From positions 124,001-188,000 of the forward strand of contig NZ_FOUY01000003.1 in the NCBI RefSeq assembly GCF_900115005.1: a stretch of 64,000 bases of DNA, given 5' to 3'. Shown here in pieces: positions 34,569-43,309 of the stretch. This DNA is from Pseudonocardia ammonioxydans (lineage in GTDB: Bacteria > Actinomycetota > Actinomycetes > Mycobacteriales > Pseudonocardiaceae). A model generated the notes under the pieces. The model searched no databases, was not told where the DNA came from, and saw only the letters and a list, made by a program, of their open reading frames with translations. Position numbers and translations under genes: made by a program. Every line of letters starts with the position of its first letter. The stretch's first letter is position 1.

Positions 34569-35786
34569 GTGGGCCGGGGTGAGCGCGGTGACCCGCCGCC
34601 GGATGCCGTGAGCGCGCTGCGCACCCTCGAACCGGCGGATCCGGACGACACCGACCTGCAGGCGCTGGCCCGGATCGTCGGCGACGCGCGCGTGGTCTGC
34701 CTGGGCGAGAGCGCGCACCTGGCGCACGAGTTCCTGCAGGCCCGCGACCGGCTGACCCGGTTCCTGGTGCGGCACCTCGGGTTCACCGTGCTCGTGCTGG
34801 AGTCCGGCTACGCCGAGGGACTGACCCTGGACCGGTGGGTCGCCGGCGGCCCGGGCGAGGTCACCGAGCTCGGCGTGCACGCGGTGGGGCACGGGCTCGG
34901 CGACAACCCGGCGACCCGGGCCCAGCTGGGATGGCTGCGCGACCACGGCGGGGTGCGGGTGGCCGGGATGGACCTGCCCGGGTCCGGCACCGACCCCGGC
35001 CCCGCTGTGCGCGAGTGCCTGGACCGGGTGCCGCCGCAGCCCGGCGACGACGAGCTGCGTGCGCTGGCCACGCTCGGGGACCGGGCGCCGACGTGCCCGC
35101 GGTCGCGGGCCCTGCGCCGGTTCCGGGCGCTCGCGCCGGCCGACCGGGCCCGGCTGGTGGCCGCGATCCGGGCACTGCCCGCTCGCGCCGCGGGGGACCC
35201 GGTGGCGCTGCGGTGCGCCCGCGGCGCCGCGCTGGTGGCGGACTGGCTGACCGACGGACCGGTGATCGCCCCGGACTCCAACCCGCGCGACGAGCTGATG
35301 GCCGACACCGTGCTCGGCCTGCTCGACGAGCTGGGCCCGCACGCCCGGGTCGTGGTGGCCGCGCACGACGGGCACGTGCAGCGCCTGCCGGTGTTCGGCG
35401 CGCCGTCGCTCGGGACGCTGCTGGCCCCGCGCCTCGGTGGCGACGTCGTGGTCGTCGGGACGACCTTCGCCGGCGGCGAGGTGATCGAGCTGCGAGCCGA
35501 CCCGGACGAGCCGCTGGTCCCGCAGGACGCGGTCGTGGTGCCCGCCCCGCGGGCCGCTCCCGGGTCGCTGGACCACCTGATGGACGGGTTCGGGCCGCTG
35601 CACCTCACCGACCTGCGGCGGCTGCCGCCGGGCACGACGGACGGCGTGGACACCAAGGCGTTCCAGCACCTCACCGTGCCCACCGCGGCGGCGGCGTTCG
35701 ACGCGGTGCTGCACGTCCGCGCGGTCTCACCCGAGCCCGGCGCGGCCGACCGGGTGCGGGCCGAGGTGGCCCACAGCCCGCTCTGA
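34569..35786 (+). CDS. Erythromycin esterase family protein
   Basis: The 405-residue protein contains VVCLGESAHLAHEFLQARDRL and VLVLESGYAEGLTLDRW, then LGWLRDHGGVRVAGMDLPG and AAHDGHVQR, the conserved catalytic-pocket segments of the EreA/EreB family. Family members hydrolyse macrolide lactones, but many relatives have no antibiotic activity. A MarR gene just upstream would fit a stress or drug response. GTG 34569 is the first start. Confidence 0.83.
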   Translation: MGRGERGDPPPDAVSALRTLEPADPDDTDLQALARIVGDARVVCLGESAHLAHEFLQARDRLTRFLVRHLGFTVLVLESGYAEGLTLDRWVAGGPGEVTELGVHAVGHGLGDNPATRAQLGWLRDHGGVRVAGMDLPGSGTDPGPAVRECLDRVPPQPGDDELRALATLGDRAPTCPRSRALRRFRALAPADRARLVAAIRALPARAAGDPVALRCARGAALVADWLTDGPVIAPDSNPRDELMADTVLGLLDELGPHARVVVAAHDGHVQRLPVFGAPSLGTLLAPRLGGDVVVVGTTFAGGEVIELRADPDEPLVPQDAVVVPAPRAAPGSLDHLMDGFGPLHLTDLRRLPPGTTDGVDTKAFQHLTVPTAAAAFDAVLHVRAVSPEPGAADRVRAEVAHSPL

Positions 35787-35805
35787 CGCTCCCGACCGCT
35801 CGTGA

Positions 35806-35824
35806 CCGGGCCCGAACGGCCCGG
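35806..35824. terminator. Short bidirectional hairpin
   Basis: CCGGGCC and GGCCCGG flank a five-base loop between two convergent genes. The stem is short but GC-only. Confidence 0.45.
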
Positions 35825-35828
35825 GACC

Positions 35829-36668
35829 TCAGGCCGGCTCGCCGTCCACGGTCACGGTGATCTCCGAGCCGTCGTCGCGCCGGCCGTCGGTCACGCTGCG
35901 CAGCCCGGCGATCCGCGCCGACTCCGGCAGCGGGTCCGGGTAGTGCCAGAACGCGTCGGCCAGCGTCGTGCCGTCACCGAGGACCGCGTGCTCGTAGTGG
36001 GCCTCGCCCTTGTACGGGCAGCGGGTGCGGGTCTCGCTGGGCACCAGCTCCACGGCGTCGGTGCGGACGTCGGCGGGCGGCAGGTACCAGCGGTTGCCCA
36101 GCCCGGTCTCGGACAGCACGGCCGGCGCATCCGACTCCGCGAGCACGGTGCGGGTGCCACCGGGCGCGGTGTGGGTGACGACGACGTGGCGGCGGGTCGG
36201 GCGGATGTCGACCCGGGTGAACGGGTCGGTGAGGTGGGCGAAGACCTGCTCGTCCTCGTCGTACCAGGCGTCGGCGGCGCCCCAGTACAGCGCGGCGAGC
36301 CCGCGCAGCCACTGGGCGGCCGCGACCGGCTCGGGGTAGGTCCACACCGCGTCGTCCTGGGTGCGGTCCCCGGCCCGCAGCGACCGGTAGGTCGCGTCAC
36401 CCTTGAACGGGCAGTGCGTGGTGTGCCCGCTCGGGACGAGCACGCCCGCGTCGAGGTCCTCCTCGGGCACGTAGAGCACCGGCAGCAGGTTCGACTCGTG
36501 CAGCAGGAACCCGCGCCGGGTGTCGAGCACGGTCCGCCCGGCGAACTCGGCGCGGACCCGGCGCGGGAACGGGTGCAGCAGCAGCTTGTGCGGCGGGCCG
36601 TCGATCGCGTAGTTCACCGTCTCCGGTGCGTACGACGACAGCGGCCCCGGACGGCGGGTCAGTCCCAC
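35829..36668 (-). CDS. Tandem DUF427 domain protein
   Basis: The 279-residue protein has two DUF427 domains. The first shows VLYVPEEDLDAGVLVPSGHTTHCPFKGDATYRSL, and the second RWYLPPADVRTDAVELVPSETRTRCPYKGEAHYE. Both keep the C-P-(F/Y)-K-G core. The family is cytoplasmic and of unknown function. It lies 39 bases downstream of asnB on the same strand and may be co-transcribed with it. Confidence 0.85.
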   Translation of the reverse strand: MGLTRRPGPLSSYAPETVNYAIDGPPHKLLLHPFPRRVRAEFAGRTVLDTRRGFLLHESNLLPVLYVPEEDLDAGVLVPSGHTTHCPFKGDATYRSLRAGDRTQDDAVWTYPEPVAAAQWLRGLAALYWGAADAWYDEDEQVFAHLTDPFTRVDIRPTRRHVVVTHTAPGGTRTVLAESDAPAVLSETGLGNRWYLPPADVRTDAVELVPSETRTRCPYKGEAHYEHAVLGDGTTLADAFWHYPDPLPESARIAGLRSVTDGRRDDGSEITVTVDGEPA

Positions 36669-36707
36669 GGGTCCTCCTCTCCGCCGGTCCCGTCCGGGGC
36701 CGGCGTG

Positions 36708-38600
36708 TCACACGGCGAGCGTGACGTCCAGGTCACGGATCCAGGTGTTCAGGTCCACCATCCGCTCCAGCTGCATCCGCTCGCCCATCGGGGTGCGACC
36801 GGCCGGGGCGTCCAGCCGGGCCCGCACCGCCGCGCGGTCCACCAGCGGCGCGACCGGGGCGTCGTCGCCCTCGTTGAGGATCGCGGTCACCCGCTCGCGC
36901 AGCGAGGTCTCGTAGCCCGCGTCCTGCGTCGACGGGTACGGGCTCTTCACCCGCTGCACCACCGACTCCGGCAGGAGGTCCGTGGTGGCGTGGCGCAGCA
37001 GCGACTTCTCCCGGCCGTCGAAGGTCTTGTGCGCCCACGGGGTGCCGAAGACGTACTCGACCAGGCGGTGGTCGCAGAACGGGACCCGCACCTCGAGCCC
37101 GACGGCCATGCTCATCCGGTCCTTGCGGTCGAGCAGGACCGGCAGGAACCGCGTGAGGTAGAGGTAGCAGACCTCGCGCATCCGCCGCTCGTGCGGATCG
37201 TCGGCGGCCGGGCCGGTCAGCTCCGGGACCTCGGCGAGCGCGGCCCGGTACTGGTCCTCGACGTAGCCGGGTACGTCGAGGGCCCGCCACAGCGCCTGGT
37301 CGAAGAGCCCCGGATCGCGCTGGTCCTGGTTCAGCATCCGCCCGGCCAGCCACGGGAACGTGTCGGCGGCGATGGTGTCGGCGTCGTGGAAGTCGCGGTA
37401 CCCGCCGAAGACCTCGTCGGCCGACTCCCCGGACAGCGCCACCGTCGACTCCTGCCGCACGGCCCGGAACAGCAGGTACAGCGACGTGTCCATGTCCCCG
37501 ATGCCGGCCGGGAGGTCACGGGCGTGCAGGGTCGCGGCCCGCGCGGCCGGGTCCATCAGGTCCTCGGTGCGCAGCACGATGTCGCGGTGGTCGGTGCCGA
37601 CCCACTTCGCCACCTCGTGCACGTAGGGCGTGTCCGGCGTGCCGCGCACGTCGTCGGCGGTGAAGTTGTCGGCGTGGCCGGCGAAGTCGACCGCGAACGA
37701 GCGGACCGGTTCCGGCACGTGCCGGGCGGCCAGCGCGGTGAGCGCCGAGGAGTCGAGCCCGCCGGAGAGCAGCGTGCACAGCGAGACGTCGGAGTAGAGC
37801 TGGCGTTCGACGGTGTCCTCGAGCAGCTCGCGGACGTGCCCGACGGTGGTGTCGACGTCGTCGGTGTGCCCGGTGTCGGCGAGCTGCCAGTAGCGCTCTT
37901 CCCTGCAACCGCTGCAGCCGCCGTAGCCGCTGTCACCGCTGCGCCCGATGCGCACGATGCAGCCCGGCGGCACCTCCCGCATCCCGCGGAAGACCGCGTT
38001 CGACGGGTCGGCGACGAACACCAGCGCCCGGCGCAGCCCGTCGGCGTCGACGGTCCGGTCGGCCAGCGGGTTCGCCAGGATCGCCTTGGGCTCGGAGCCG
38101 AACAGGACCCCGTGCGGCGTGGGGAGGTAGTAGAGCGGCTTGATCCCGAGCCGGTCGCGGACCAGCACGAGCTCCTGCGTCGCGGTGTCCCACAGGGCGT
38201 AGGCGAACATGCCGTTGAGCCGCCGGGCGACGTCGCGCGGGTCGCGCCGGCCCCACTCGCGGTGCGCGCGCAGCACGACCTCGGTGTCGCTGGCCGTGCG
38301 GAACCGGTGGCCCGCGGCCGCGAGCTGCTCGCGGAGCTCACGGAAGTTGTAGGTCTCGCCGGAGTACACGATGTGCAGGGCCGGCTCGCCGTCGTCGTCG
38401 AGCGACATGGGCTGGCGGCCGCCCTCGACGTCGATGACCGCCAGCCGTCGGTGGCACAGCGCCGCCGGGCCCTCGGCCCACACGCCCTGCTGGTCCGGTC
38501 CCCGGCAGGCCATCGTCTCGTTCATCGCGGCCAGGGTGCGGGCGTGCTCGTCCGCACCGAGGTCGTGGCGGTGGTCGATCCAGCCGCAGATTCCGCACAC
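36708..38600 (-). CDS. asnB: Asparagine synthetase (glutamine-hydrolysing)
   Basis: The 630-residue enzyme has the class II glutaminase domain with nucleophile Cys2 directly after a GTG start (V/M-CGICGWIDH); an AGGAGG site precedes it. The synthetase domain shows LLSGGLDSSALTALAARH, the PP-loop that binds ATP. It makes asparagine or an amide on a related substrate. An unusual insertion, GYGGCSGC, at about residue 220 interrupts the region between the two domains. A 15-base MarR-type operator lies upstream, and the divergent MarR gene shares it. Confidence 0.9.
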   Translation of the reverse strand: MCGICGWIDHRHDLGADEHARTLAAMNETMACRGPDQQGVWAEGPAALCHRRLAVIDVEGGRQPMSLDDDGEPALHIVYSGETYNFRELREQLAAAGHRFRTASDTEVVLRAHREWGRRDPRDVARRLNGMFAYALWDTATQELVLVRDRLGIKPLYYLPTPHGVLFGSEPKAILANPLADRTVDADGLRRALVFVADPSNAVFRGMREVPPGCIVRIGRSGDSGYGGCSGCREERYWQLADTGHTDDVDTTVGHVRELLEDTVERQLYSDVSLCTLLSGGLDSSALTALAARHVPEPVRSFAVDFAGHADNFTADDVRGTPDTPYVHEVAKWVGTDHRDIVLRTEDLMDPAARAATLHARDLPAGIGDMDTSLYLLFRAVRQESTVALSGESADEVFGGYRDFHDADTIAADTFPWLAGRMLNQDQRDPGLFDQALWRALDVPGYVEDQYRAALAEVPELTGPAADDPHERRMREVCYLYLTRFLPVLLDRKDRMSMAVGLEVRVPFCDHRLVEYVFGTPWAHKTFDGREKSLLRHATTDLLPESVVQRVKSPYPSTQDAGYETSLRERVTAILNEGDDAPVAPLVDRAAVRARLDAPAGRTPMGERMQLERMVDLNTWIRDLDVTLAV

Positions 38601-38658
38601 GGGCGCCTCCTCGTGGGTTGGGTGAAGATCCTCCGCGAAGTCGATTGCATCGCTAATC

Positions 38659-38673
38659 GTTGCGTAACGCAAC
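38659..38673. promoter_or_regulatory. MarR operator copy 1 (asnB side)
   Basis: GTTGCG-TAA-CGCAAC, a perfect 6-3-6 palindrome 59 bases before the asnB start. The same arms recur at 38774. Confidence 0.7.
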
Positions 38674-38773
38674 ATGGCGAACGGCTGACGATGATCACGG
38701 CCGGACGGCGCAGTCCGCGGCGGCCGGGCCGACGGGAACCTTTCGATCCGCTTACGTGATTGCGATCGTCAAT

Positions 38774-38788
38774 GTTGCGGTCCGCAAC
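38774..38788. promoter_or_regulatory. MarR operator copy 2 (marR promoter)
   Basis: GTTGCG-GTC-CGCAAC, with the same arms and spacing as copy 1, lies between a TCAATG -35-like element and the TAGCAT -10 box of the MarR gene, where binding would block transcription. Confidence 0.75.
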
Positions 38789-38793
38789 GTGTG

Positions 38794-38799
38794 TAGCAT
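38794..38799 (+). promoter_or_regulatory. -10 box of the leaderless marR transcript
   Basis: TAGCAT ends seven bases before ATG 38807; no Shine-Dalgarno sequence is present. Confidence 0.5.
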
Positions 38800-38806
38800 G
38801 CGAATC

Positions 38807-39346
38807 ATGACGGAACGTCCGATTGGCCCGATTGACGACGGCGGAACCGGTGGCGGTGTCGCCACGGCCGAGCGCGACGCCCCGACCGGCCCCCGGCGCT
38901 CGTCCGCCGAGGAGTCGCTGTACTCGCTGGAGAAGCAGATCACCCTGCTCGTGCGGCGCACCATGGAGTCGGTGTGGGCGCACGGCTACGGCACCAACGA
39001 GGCCGTCGACCGCTACACCTACCCGGTGCTGATGCTGCTCGACGACGAGGGCTCGCTCTCGCTCACCGCGCTCACCGGCAAGCTGGGCGTCAGCAAGCCC
39101 ACCGCCAGCCGCCAGGTGTCGCGGCTGTCCCGGGCCGGGCTGGTCGACGTCTCGCCGCACGAGCGTGACCCGCGCTCGGTGAGCGTCACGCTCACGCCCG
39201 CCGGCCTGGCCGCCCGCGAGCAGGTCCGCGCCGCCCGGCTGGCCCCGCTGCGCGACGTGATCGCACACTGGCCCGACGCCGACCGCGACGCCCTCGCCGG
39301 GCTCCTCGACCGGTTCAACACCGACCTGGACCAGTACCTGCGGTAG
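38807..39346 (+). CDS. MarR family regulator divergent from asnB
   Basis: The 179-residue protein has a 40-residue flexible start and then a MarR winged helix: GSLSLTALTGKLGVSKPTASRQVSRLSRAGLVDVSPHERDPRSVSVTLTP is visible in overlapping segments. Two identical-armed palindromes in the divergent region with asnB are the likely binding sites, giving autoregulation and control of asnB and the DUF427 gene. The effector is unknown. Confidence 0.88.
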   Translation: MTERPIGPIDDGGTGGGVATAERDAPTGPRRSSAEESLYSLEKQITLLVRRTMESVWAHGYGTNEAVDRYTYPVLMLLDDEGSLSLTALTGKLGVSKPTASRQVSRLSRAGLVDVSPHERDPRSVSVTLTPAGLAAREQVRAARLAPLRDVIAHWPDADRDALAGLLDRFNTDLDQYLR

Positions 39347-39491
39347 GCCCGCCGCCGCGCCCGCACCCGACCGGCTCATCGGTGTCGCTACCCGGTGCGC
39401 GCGGCGGTCCGCCCTCCGGGTGATGCCATAGTGGGGGGCCGGGCGGTCACGCCCGGCGACGCGGAACCGGTGACGGGGGGTCGGTGCGAGC

Positions 39492-41576
39492 GTGGATGCG
39501 CTGGTGGCACTCGTCGCCGGGGTACTGGACGGCATCCGGGGTCTGGGGATCCCGGACGCGTGCCCCGGCGACTGGGCATGGTCGGTCACCGCCCTGGGGG
39601 TGCTGACCGGTCTGCTGCCGACCGCCGGGGCCCTGACCGTGGCGCTGCTGCGCCGCCGGATCGGGTCCGGCTCGGCGTCCGGCTACAACGCCGCCGAGTC
39701 CGTGCTGATCGGCGGCGTGGGCGTGCTCGCCGCGGGGCTGCTCCCGCTCGCCGTGTTCCTCGGCGCCGGTGGCGCGTTCTCGCTCGCCACCCAGGGTGAG
39801 GCGGTCCCCGGGCTGAGCGCCGCGGCCACGAGCTCGATCCGGGTCACCACCTGCGACATCGTCGGCACCCAGAGCAGCTACCTGGGTCGGGGCAGCGTCG
39901 CGGGCTCCATCGGCGGCGGCGACGTCGTCACCTCGGTGACCGCGGTGGCGCTGCTCGGTGTCGTCCCGCTGCTGGCCGTCGCGCTGGTCGCGGTCCAGGC
40001 CCGCACCGCGCTGCGCCGCGGGCCGCGCTGGCCCGCCAAGTTCTTCTGGCTGTCGCTGTTCTCGCTGATCGTGCTCACCGCGGCGGTGCCGGCCGGTACC
40101 GCCGAGCACCTGTGGGTGGGCATCCTCGGCGGGAGCCTCGCCGGCGTGCTGGTCGTCCCGATGGTCCCGGCCCCGTCGCGGGCGCGGATCGAGCAGATCC
40201 GTGCCGGGCGGGCGGAGGCGCGCTCGTCGCGGGCGTCGCCGGCTGCGCCGCAGGCGGGCACGGGGTCGTCGCGGGCCGGTCGGGGCAGCGGCACCGGCGT
40301 CGCCCCGCAGAGCCGGGTCACCGCGACCCCGAGCGTGGCCGAACGGCTGGCCGAGCGCTTCGGCCGGCGCGAGCCGGAGCACCCGGTCGAGCTGTCCGGA
40401 CGGACCGCCGCCGGCCGGGGCGCGGAGCAGGCGGCCGGCGCGCCGCCGGTCGCGCAGTCCGCCCCGTACGCCGGCTTCCACGCGCCGCCGCCCGGGCCCG
40501 GGCCGGGCGGGCGACCGCCGCAGGCCTACCACGGCGGCCCGCCGGGCGCGGCCCCGCCGAGCGGCCCGGGCCGGCCCCCGACCGGGCCCGCCGCGCACCC
40601 CGCGGCCGGGCCGCTGCGCCCGCACGGGCCACCGTCCGGCGGGCCCTACCCGCCGCCGGCGCCCCCGGGCCGGCCGCCCCGCAACCCGACGCTCGTCGCA
40701 CCCGTTCCGGGAGCGCCGCCGCGCGGGCCGCGGTTCCGGCTGCTCAAGCGGCTCGGGGCCGGTGGCTTCGGCGGGGTCTGGCTCGCCCACGACGCCAAGC
40801 TCGGCCACACCGTCGCCGTCAAGTCCGCGCACGCCGCCGACCCGGAGACCGAGGAGCGGATCCGCCGCGAGGCCGCCGCGCTCGGCTCCATGCGGCACCC
40901 GTGCTGCGTGGAGATCTACGACCTGCTGCACGCGTCGTCCGACCCCGGGCTGCAGGGGATGGACGGGCTGGTCATCGTCATGCAGTACGTCGACGGCAAG
41001 TCGCTGGGCGAGCTGGTCGGCGAGCGCGGCCCGGTCGACGACATCTCCGCGGCCAGGATCTGGACCGGGATCGCCGGCGCGCTGGACACCGCGCACCGCG
41101 GTGGGGTGCTGCACCGCGACATCAAGCCGGGCAACATCGTCGTCGACCCGCAGGGGCACCCGCACCTGATCGACTTCGGTATCGCCCGCAAGCAGGGGGA
41201 CTCGACCCTGACCCAGACCGGGTACGTGCTCGGTACCCCGGACTACCTCGCCCCGGAGACGGCGGCGGGCAAGCCGGCGTCGCCGGCGTCCGACGGCTGG
41301 CAGCTCGCGGCCGCGGTGTCGTTCGCGCTGAGCGGTCACCCGCCGCGGGGCGAGTCGAGCGACGCGGTGGCCGGCCTGCGGGCGGCCGCGGCCGGGGCGA
41401 AGCTGACCCACCTGCCGAACCGGACGGCGCACCTGTCGCTGCTCAAGCAGGCGATGCGCACCGAGCCGCAGCGGCGTCCGGAGCTGCGCACGGTGCAGTC
41501 CAAGCTGGACGGCTGGCTGCAGCGGCACGGCTACCGGGCGGACGGGCCGGTCACCGCGGTGTTCGAGCGCCAGTAG
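39492..41576 (+). CDS. Membrane Ser/Thr protein kinase with N-terminal helices
   Basis: The 694-residue protein starts with about five membrane segments (residues 15-220), then a Pro/Gly/Ala-rich linker of about 190 residues. A C-terminal kinase domain begins at about residue 412: LKRLGAGGFGGVWLAHD, HTVAVKSAH, HRDIKPGNIVV and LIDFGIARK are all intact. Most actinobacterial Pkn kinases have the kinase at the N-terminus with a single helix, so this order is reversed. There is no PASTA or sensor domain. The substrate is unknown. GTG 39492 is used. Confidence 0.85.
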   Translation: MDALVALVAGVLDGIRGLGIPDACPGDWAWSVTALGVLTGLLPTAGALTVALLRRRIGSGSASGYNAAESVLIGGVGVLAAGLLPLAVFLGAGGAFSLATQGEAVPGLSAAATSSIRVTTCDIVGTQSSYLGRGSVAGSIGGGDVVTSVTAVALLGVVPLLAVALVAVQARTALRRGPRWPAKFFWLSLFSLIVLTAAVPAGTAEHLWVGILGGSLAGVLVVPMVPAPSRARIEQIRAGRAEARSSRASPAAPQAGTGSSRAGRGSGTGVAPQSRVTATPSVAERLAERFGRREPEHPVELSGRTAAGRGAEQAAGAPPVAQSAPYAGFHAPPPGPGPGGRPPQAYHGGPPGAAPPSGPGRPPTGPAAHPAAGPLRPHGPPSGGPYPPPAPPGRPPRNPTLVAPVPGAPPRGPRFRLLKRLGAGGFGGVWLAHDAKLGHTVAVKSAHAADPETEERIRREAAALGSMRHPCCVEIYDLLHASSDPGLQGMDGLVIVMQYVDGKSLGELVGERGPVDDISAARIWTGIAGALDTAHRGGVLHRDIKPGNIVVDPQGHPHLIDFGIARKQGDSTLTQTGYVLGTPDYLAPETAAGKPASPASDGWQLAAAVSFALSGHPPRGESSDAVAGLRAAAAGAKLTHLPNRTAHLSLLKQAMRTEPQRRPELRTVQSKLDGWLQRHGYRADGPVTAVFERQ

Positions 41577-41795
41577 CGGTCCGTGCCGTGCCGGGCGGCC
41601 CGTGGCCGGGCGCTGCGGCCGTCGGGGGCCGGCGGGCCGGTCACAAACGGGCTGGCCACAGCCAGGCCCTCGCATCCAGGCGGCCGGATCCAGGCGGCCG
41701 GATCCAGGCGGCCGGATCCAGGCGGCCGGATCCAGGCGGTCGCATCCAGGCGGTCGCATCCAGGCGGTCGCATCCACGCGGTCGCATCCACGCCG
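41577..41795. other. Intergenic region dominated by a 14-bp tandem repeat
   Basis: The gap between the convergent kinase and TauE genes holds a 14-bp minisatellite at 41672-41807 and little else. No gene is supported. Confidence 0.6.
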
Positions 41796-41807
41796 TCACA
41801 TCCAGGC
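41672..41807. repeat. 14-bp tandem repeat, about 9.7 copies
   Basis: The unit is GGATCCAGGCGGCC, drifting to GCATCCAGGCGGTC and GCATCCACGCGGTC. The array begins 96 bases after the kinase stop, and its last partial unit overlaps the final codons of the TauE gene at 41796. The gradient of variants indicates stepwise slippage. Confidence 0.92.
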
Positions 41808-42542
41808 ATCGACGAACAGGTGCACCGCGAGGCCGATCCCGGCCAGCGCGATCGCGACCCGCAGGGCTCGGCCCGGGAGCCGCCGGGCGACGGCGGGTCC
41901 GAGCCGCCCGCCGAGGAGCAGGCCGAGGGCGAGTGCCGGGACCGCAGCCCAGGCCACGTCACCGAGCACGGCGAACCCGACGGCGGCGATCGCGTTCGCC
42001 GCCCAGGTCAGGACGTTCTTCAGCGCGTTGGCCCGTAGCAGGGTCGCCCCGGGCAGCGCGGCGAGCAGCGCCAGCATCAGGACCCCGGCGGCGGCGCCGA
42101 AGTAGCCGCCGTAGATGGCGATCCCGAAGACGCCGAGGGCGACCCCCGCGCCGGGCCGGCGGGTCGCGGCCGGGCGCGGCGGGACGAGCAGCAGCACCGA
42201 GGCGGCGGCGACCAGGAACGGCACGATGCGTTCGAAGCCGCCCTCCGGCGTCACCAGCAGCAGGCCGGCGCCGGTGGCCCCGCCGAGCAGTGCGGGCAGC
42301 ACCCAGCGCCGGACCTGGTGCCCGGCCCCGCGCAGCTCGGGCCGGGACCCGGAGACCGAGCCGGCTCCCAGGAACAGCATGCAGACGGTGTTGGTGACGT
42401 TCGCCGTCGTCGCCGGGAGCCCGACGGCCAGCAGCGCGGGGTAGGAGAACAGCGACGCCAGGCCGGCCACGGAGCCGATCAGCCCGGCGGCGACCCCGGC
42501 CGCGAACAGCAGCGCGGCCCCGGTCGCGGTCACCGGGCGCAC
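41796..42542 (-). CDS. Sulfite exporter TauE/SafE family permease
   Basis: The 248-residue membrane protein has two related halves. The first has GVAAGLIGSVAGLASLFSYPALLAVGLPATTANVTNTVCM, seen as overlapping segments, and the second GVFGIAIYGGYFGAAAGVLMLALLA with ALKNVLTWAANAIAAVGF. This is the TauE/SafE family, which exports small sulfonates or sulfite, although substrates vary. The 3' end overlaps a minisatellite. Confidence 0.85.
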   Translation of the reverse strand: MRPVTATGAALLFAAGVAAGLIGSVAGLASLFSYPALLAVGLPATTANVTNTVCMLFLGAGSVSGSRPELRGAGHQVRRWVLPALLGGATGAGLLLVTPEGGFERIVPFLVAAASVLLLVPPRPAATRRPGAGVALGVFGIAIYGGYFGAAAGVLMLALLAALPGATLLRANALKNVLTWAANAIAAVGFAVLGDVAWAAVPALALGLLLGGRLGPAVARRLPGRALRVAIALAGIGLAVHLFVDAWM

Positions 42543-42691
42543 CGAGCGCGACGAATGCGATGCCCGTCCACGCCTACCGGTCGGTCACCGCGGCCGACGC
42601 CCCCACGACCTGGTCACGGGATCATCCTGGCACACCTGGCACCACCGACACCGCACAGGCGTCCCAGGACGGATGCGGCCCGCGCAACGGG

Positions 42692-43150
42692 TCAGTGGTG
42701 GGGCGGGGCGGGCAGGTTCTCCGCGTCCTCGAAGATCAGGAAGGTGCGGGTCGCGATCACTCCGGGCAGCGCCTGGAGCTGTTCGAGCACCACACGGCGC
42801 AGCGCGTCGTTCCCCGCGGCCCGCACGAGCAGCATCACGTCGAACTCACCACCGAGCAGGGCCATGTGCCGGACCTCGGGAATCGTCCGCAGCCGCTCCT
42901 GCAGGTCCCGCCAGTTGCTCTGCCGGACCGTCATCGTCACGTAGGCCGAGGTCGTCAGGCCGACCTTGGCGGGGTCCACCCGGGCGGAGAAGCCCGTGAT
43001 CACGCCGTCGGCGACCAGGCGTTCGAGGCGGGCGTAGGCGTTGGCCCGCGAGATCATGACGCGTTCGGCGAGCGCCCGGCCGGACAGCCGGGCGTCCGCC
43101 TGCAGCTCGGCGACGATCCGGTGGTCGACGGCGTCCAGAGGGGCGTCCAA
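42692..43150 (-). CDS. Lrp/AsnC family regulator, probable bkd regulator
   Basis: The 152-residue protein has a helix-turn-helix (VDHRIVAELQADARLSGRALAERVMISRANAYARLERL in overlapping parts) and an RAM ligand domain (VRHMALLGGEFDVMLLV). It is divergent from the branched-chain 2-oxoacid dehydrogenase operon; Lrp-type regulators next to bkd genes usually respond to branched-chain amino or keto acids. The only good start is TTG 43150, preceded by GGGAGAG. Confidence 0.85.
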   Translation of the reverse strand: MDAPLDAVDHRIVAELQADARLSGRALAERVMISRANAYARLERLVADGVITGFSARVDPAKVGLTTSAYVTMTVRQSNWRDLQERLRTIPEVRHMALLGGEFDVMLLVRAAGNDALRRVVLEQLQALPGVIATRTFLIFEDAENLPAPPHH

Positions 43151-43309
43151 TCGTCTCTCCCGTCCCGCTGTACGGCGCGCCGGGTGAGCCACTCGTTGCG
43201 CGACAGCGACTCGTCTCGTCCGGTCGTCTCGGAATTCCACGCAACCGTAGCCGAATGGGCGTTCGGCTCGCGAGGATCGTGCCTCGACGTCGTGCCGATG
43301 GAGGTCCAG

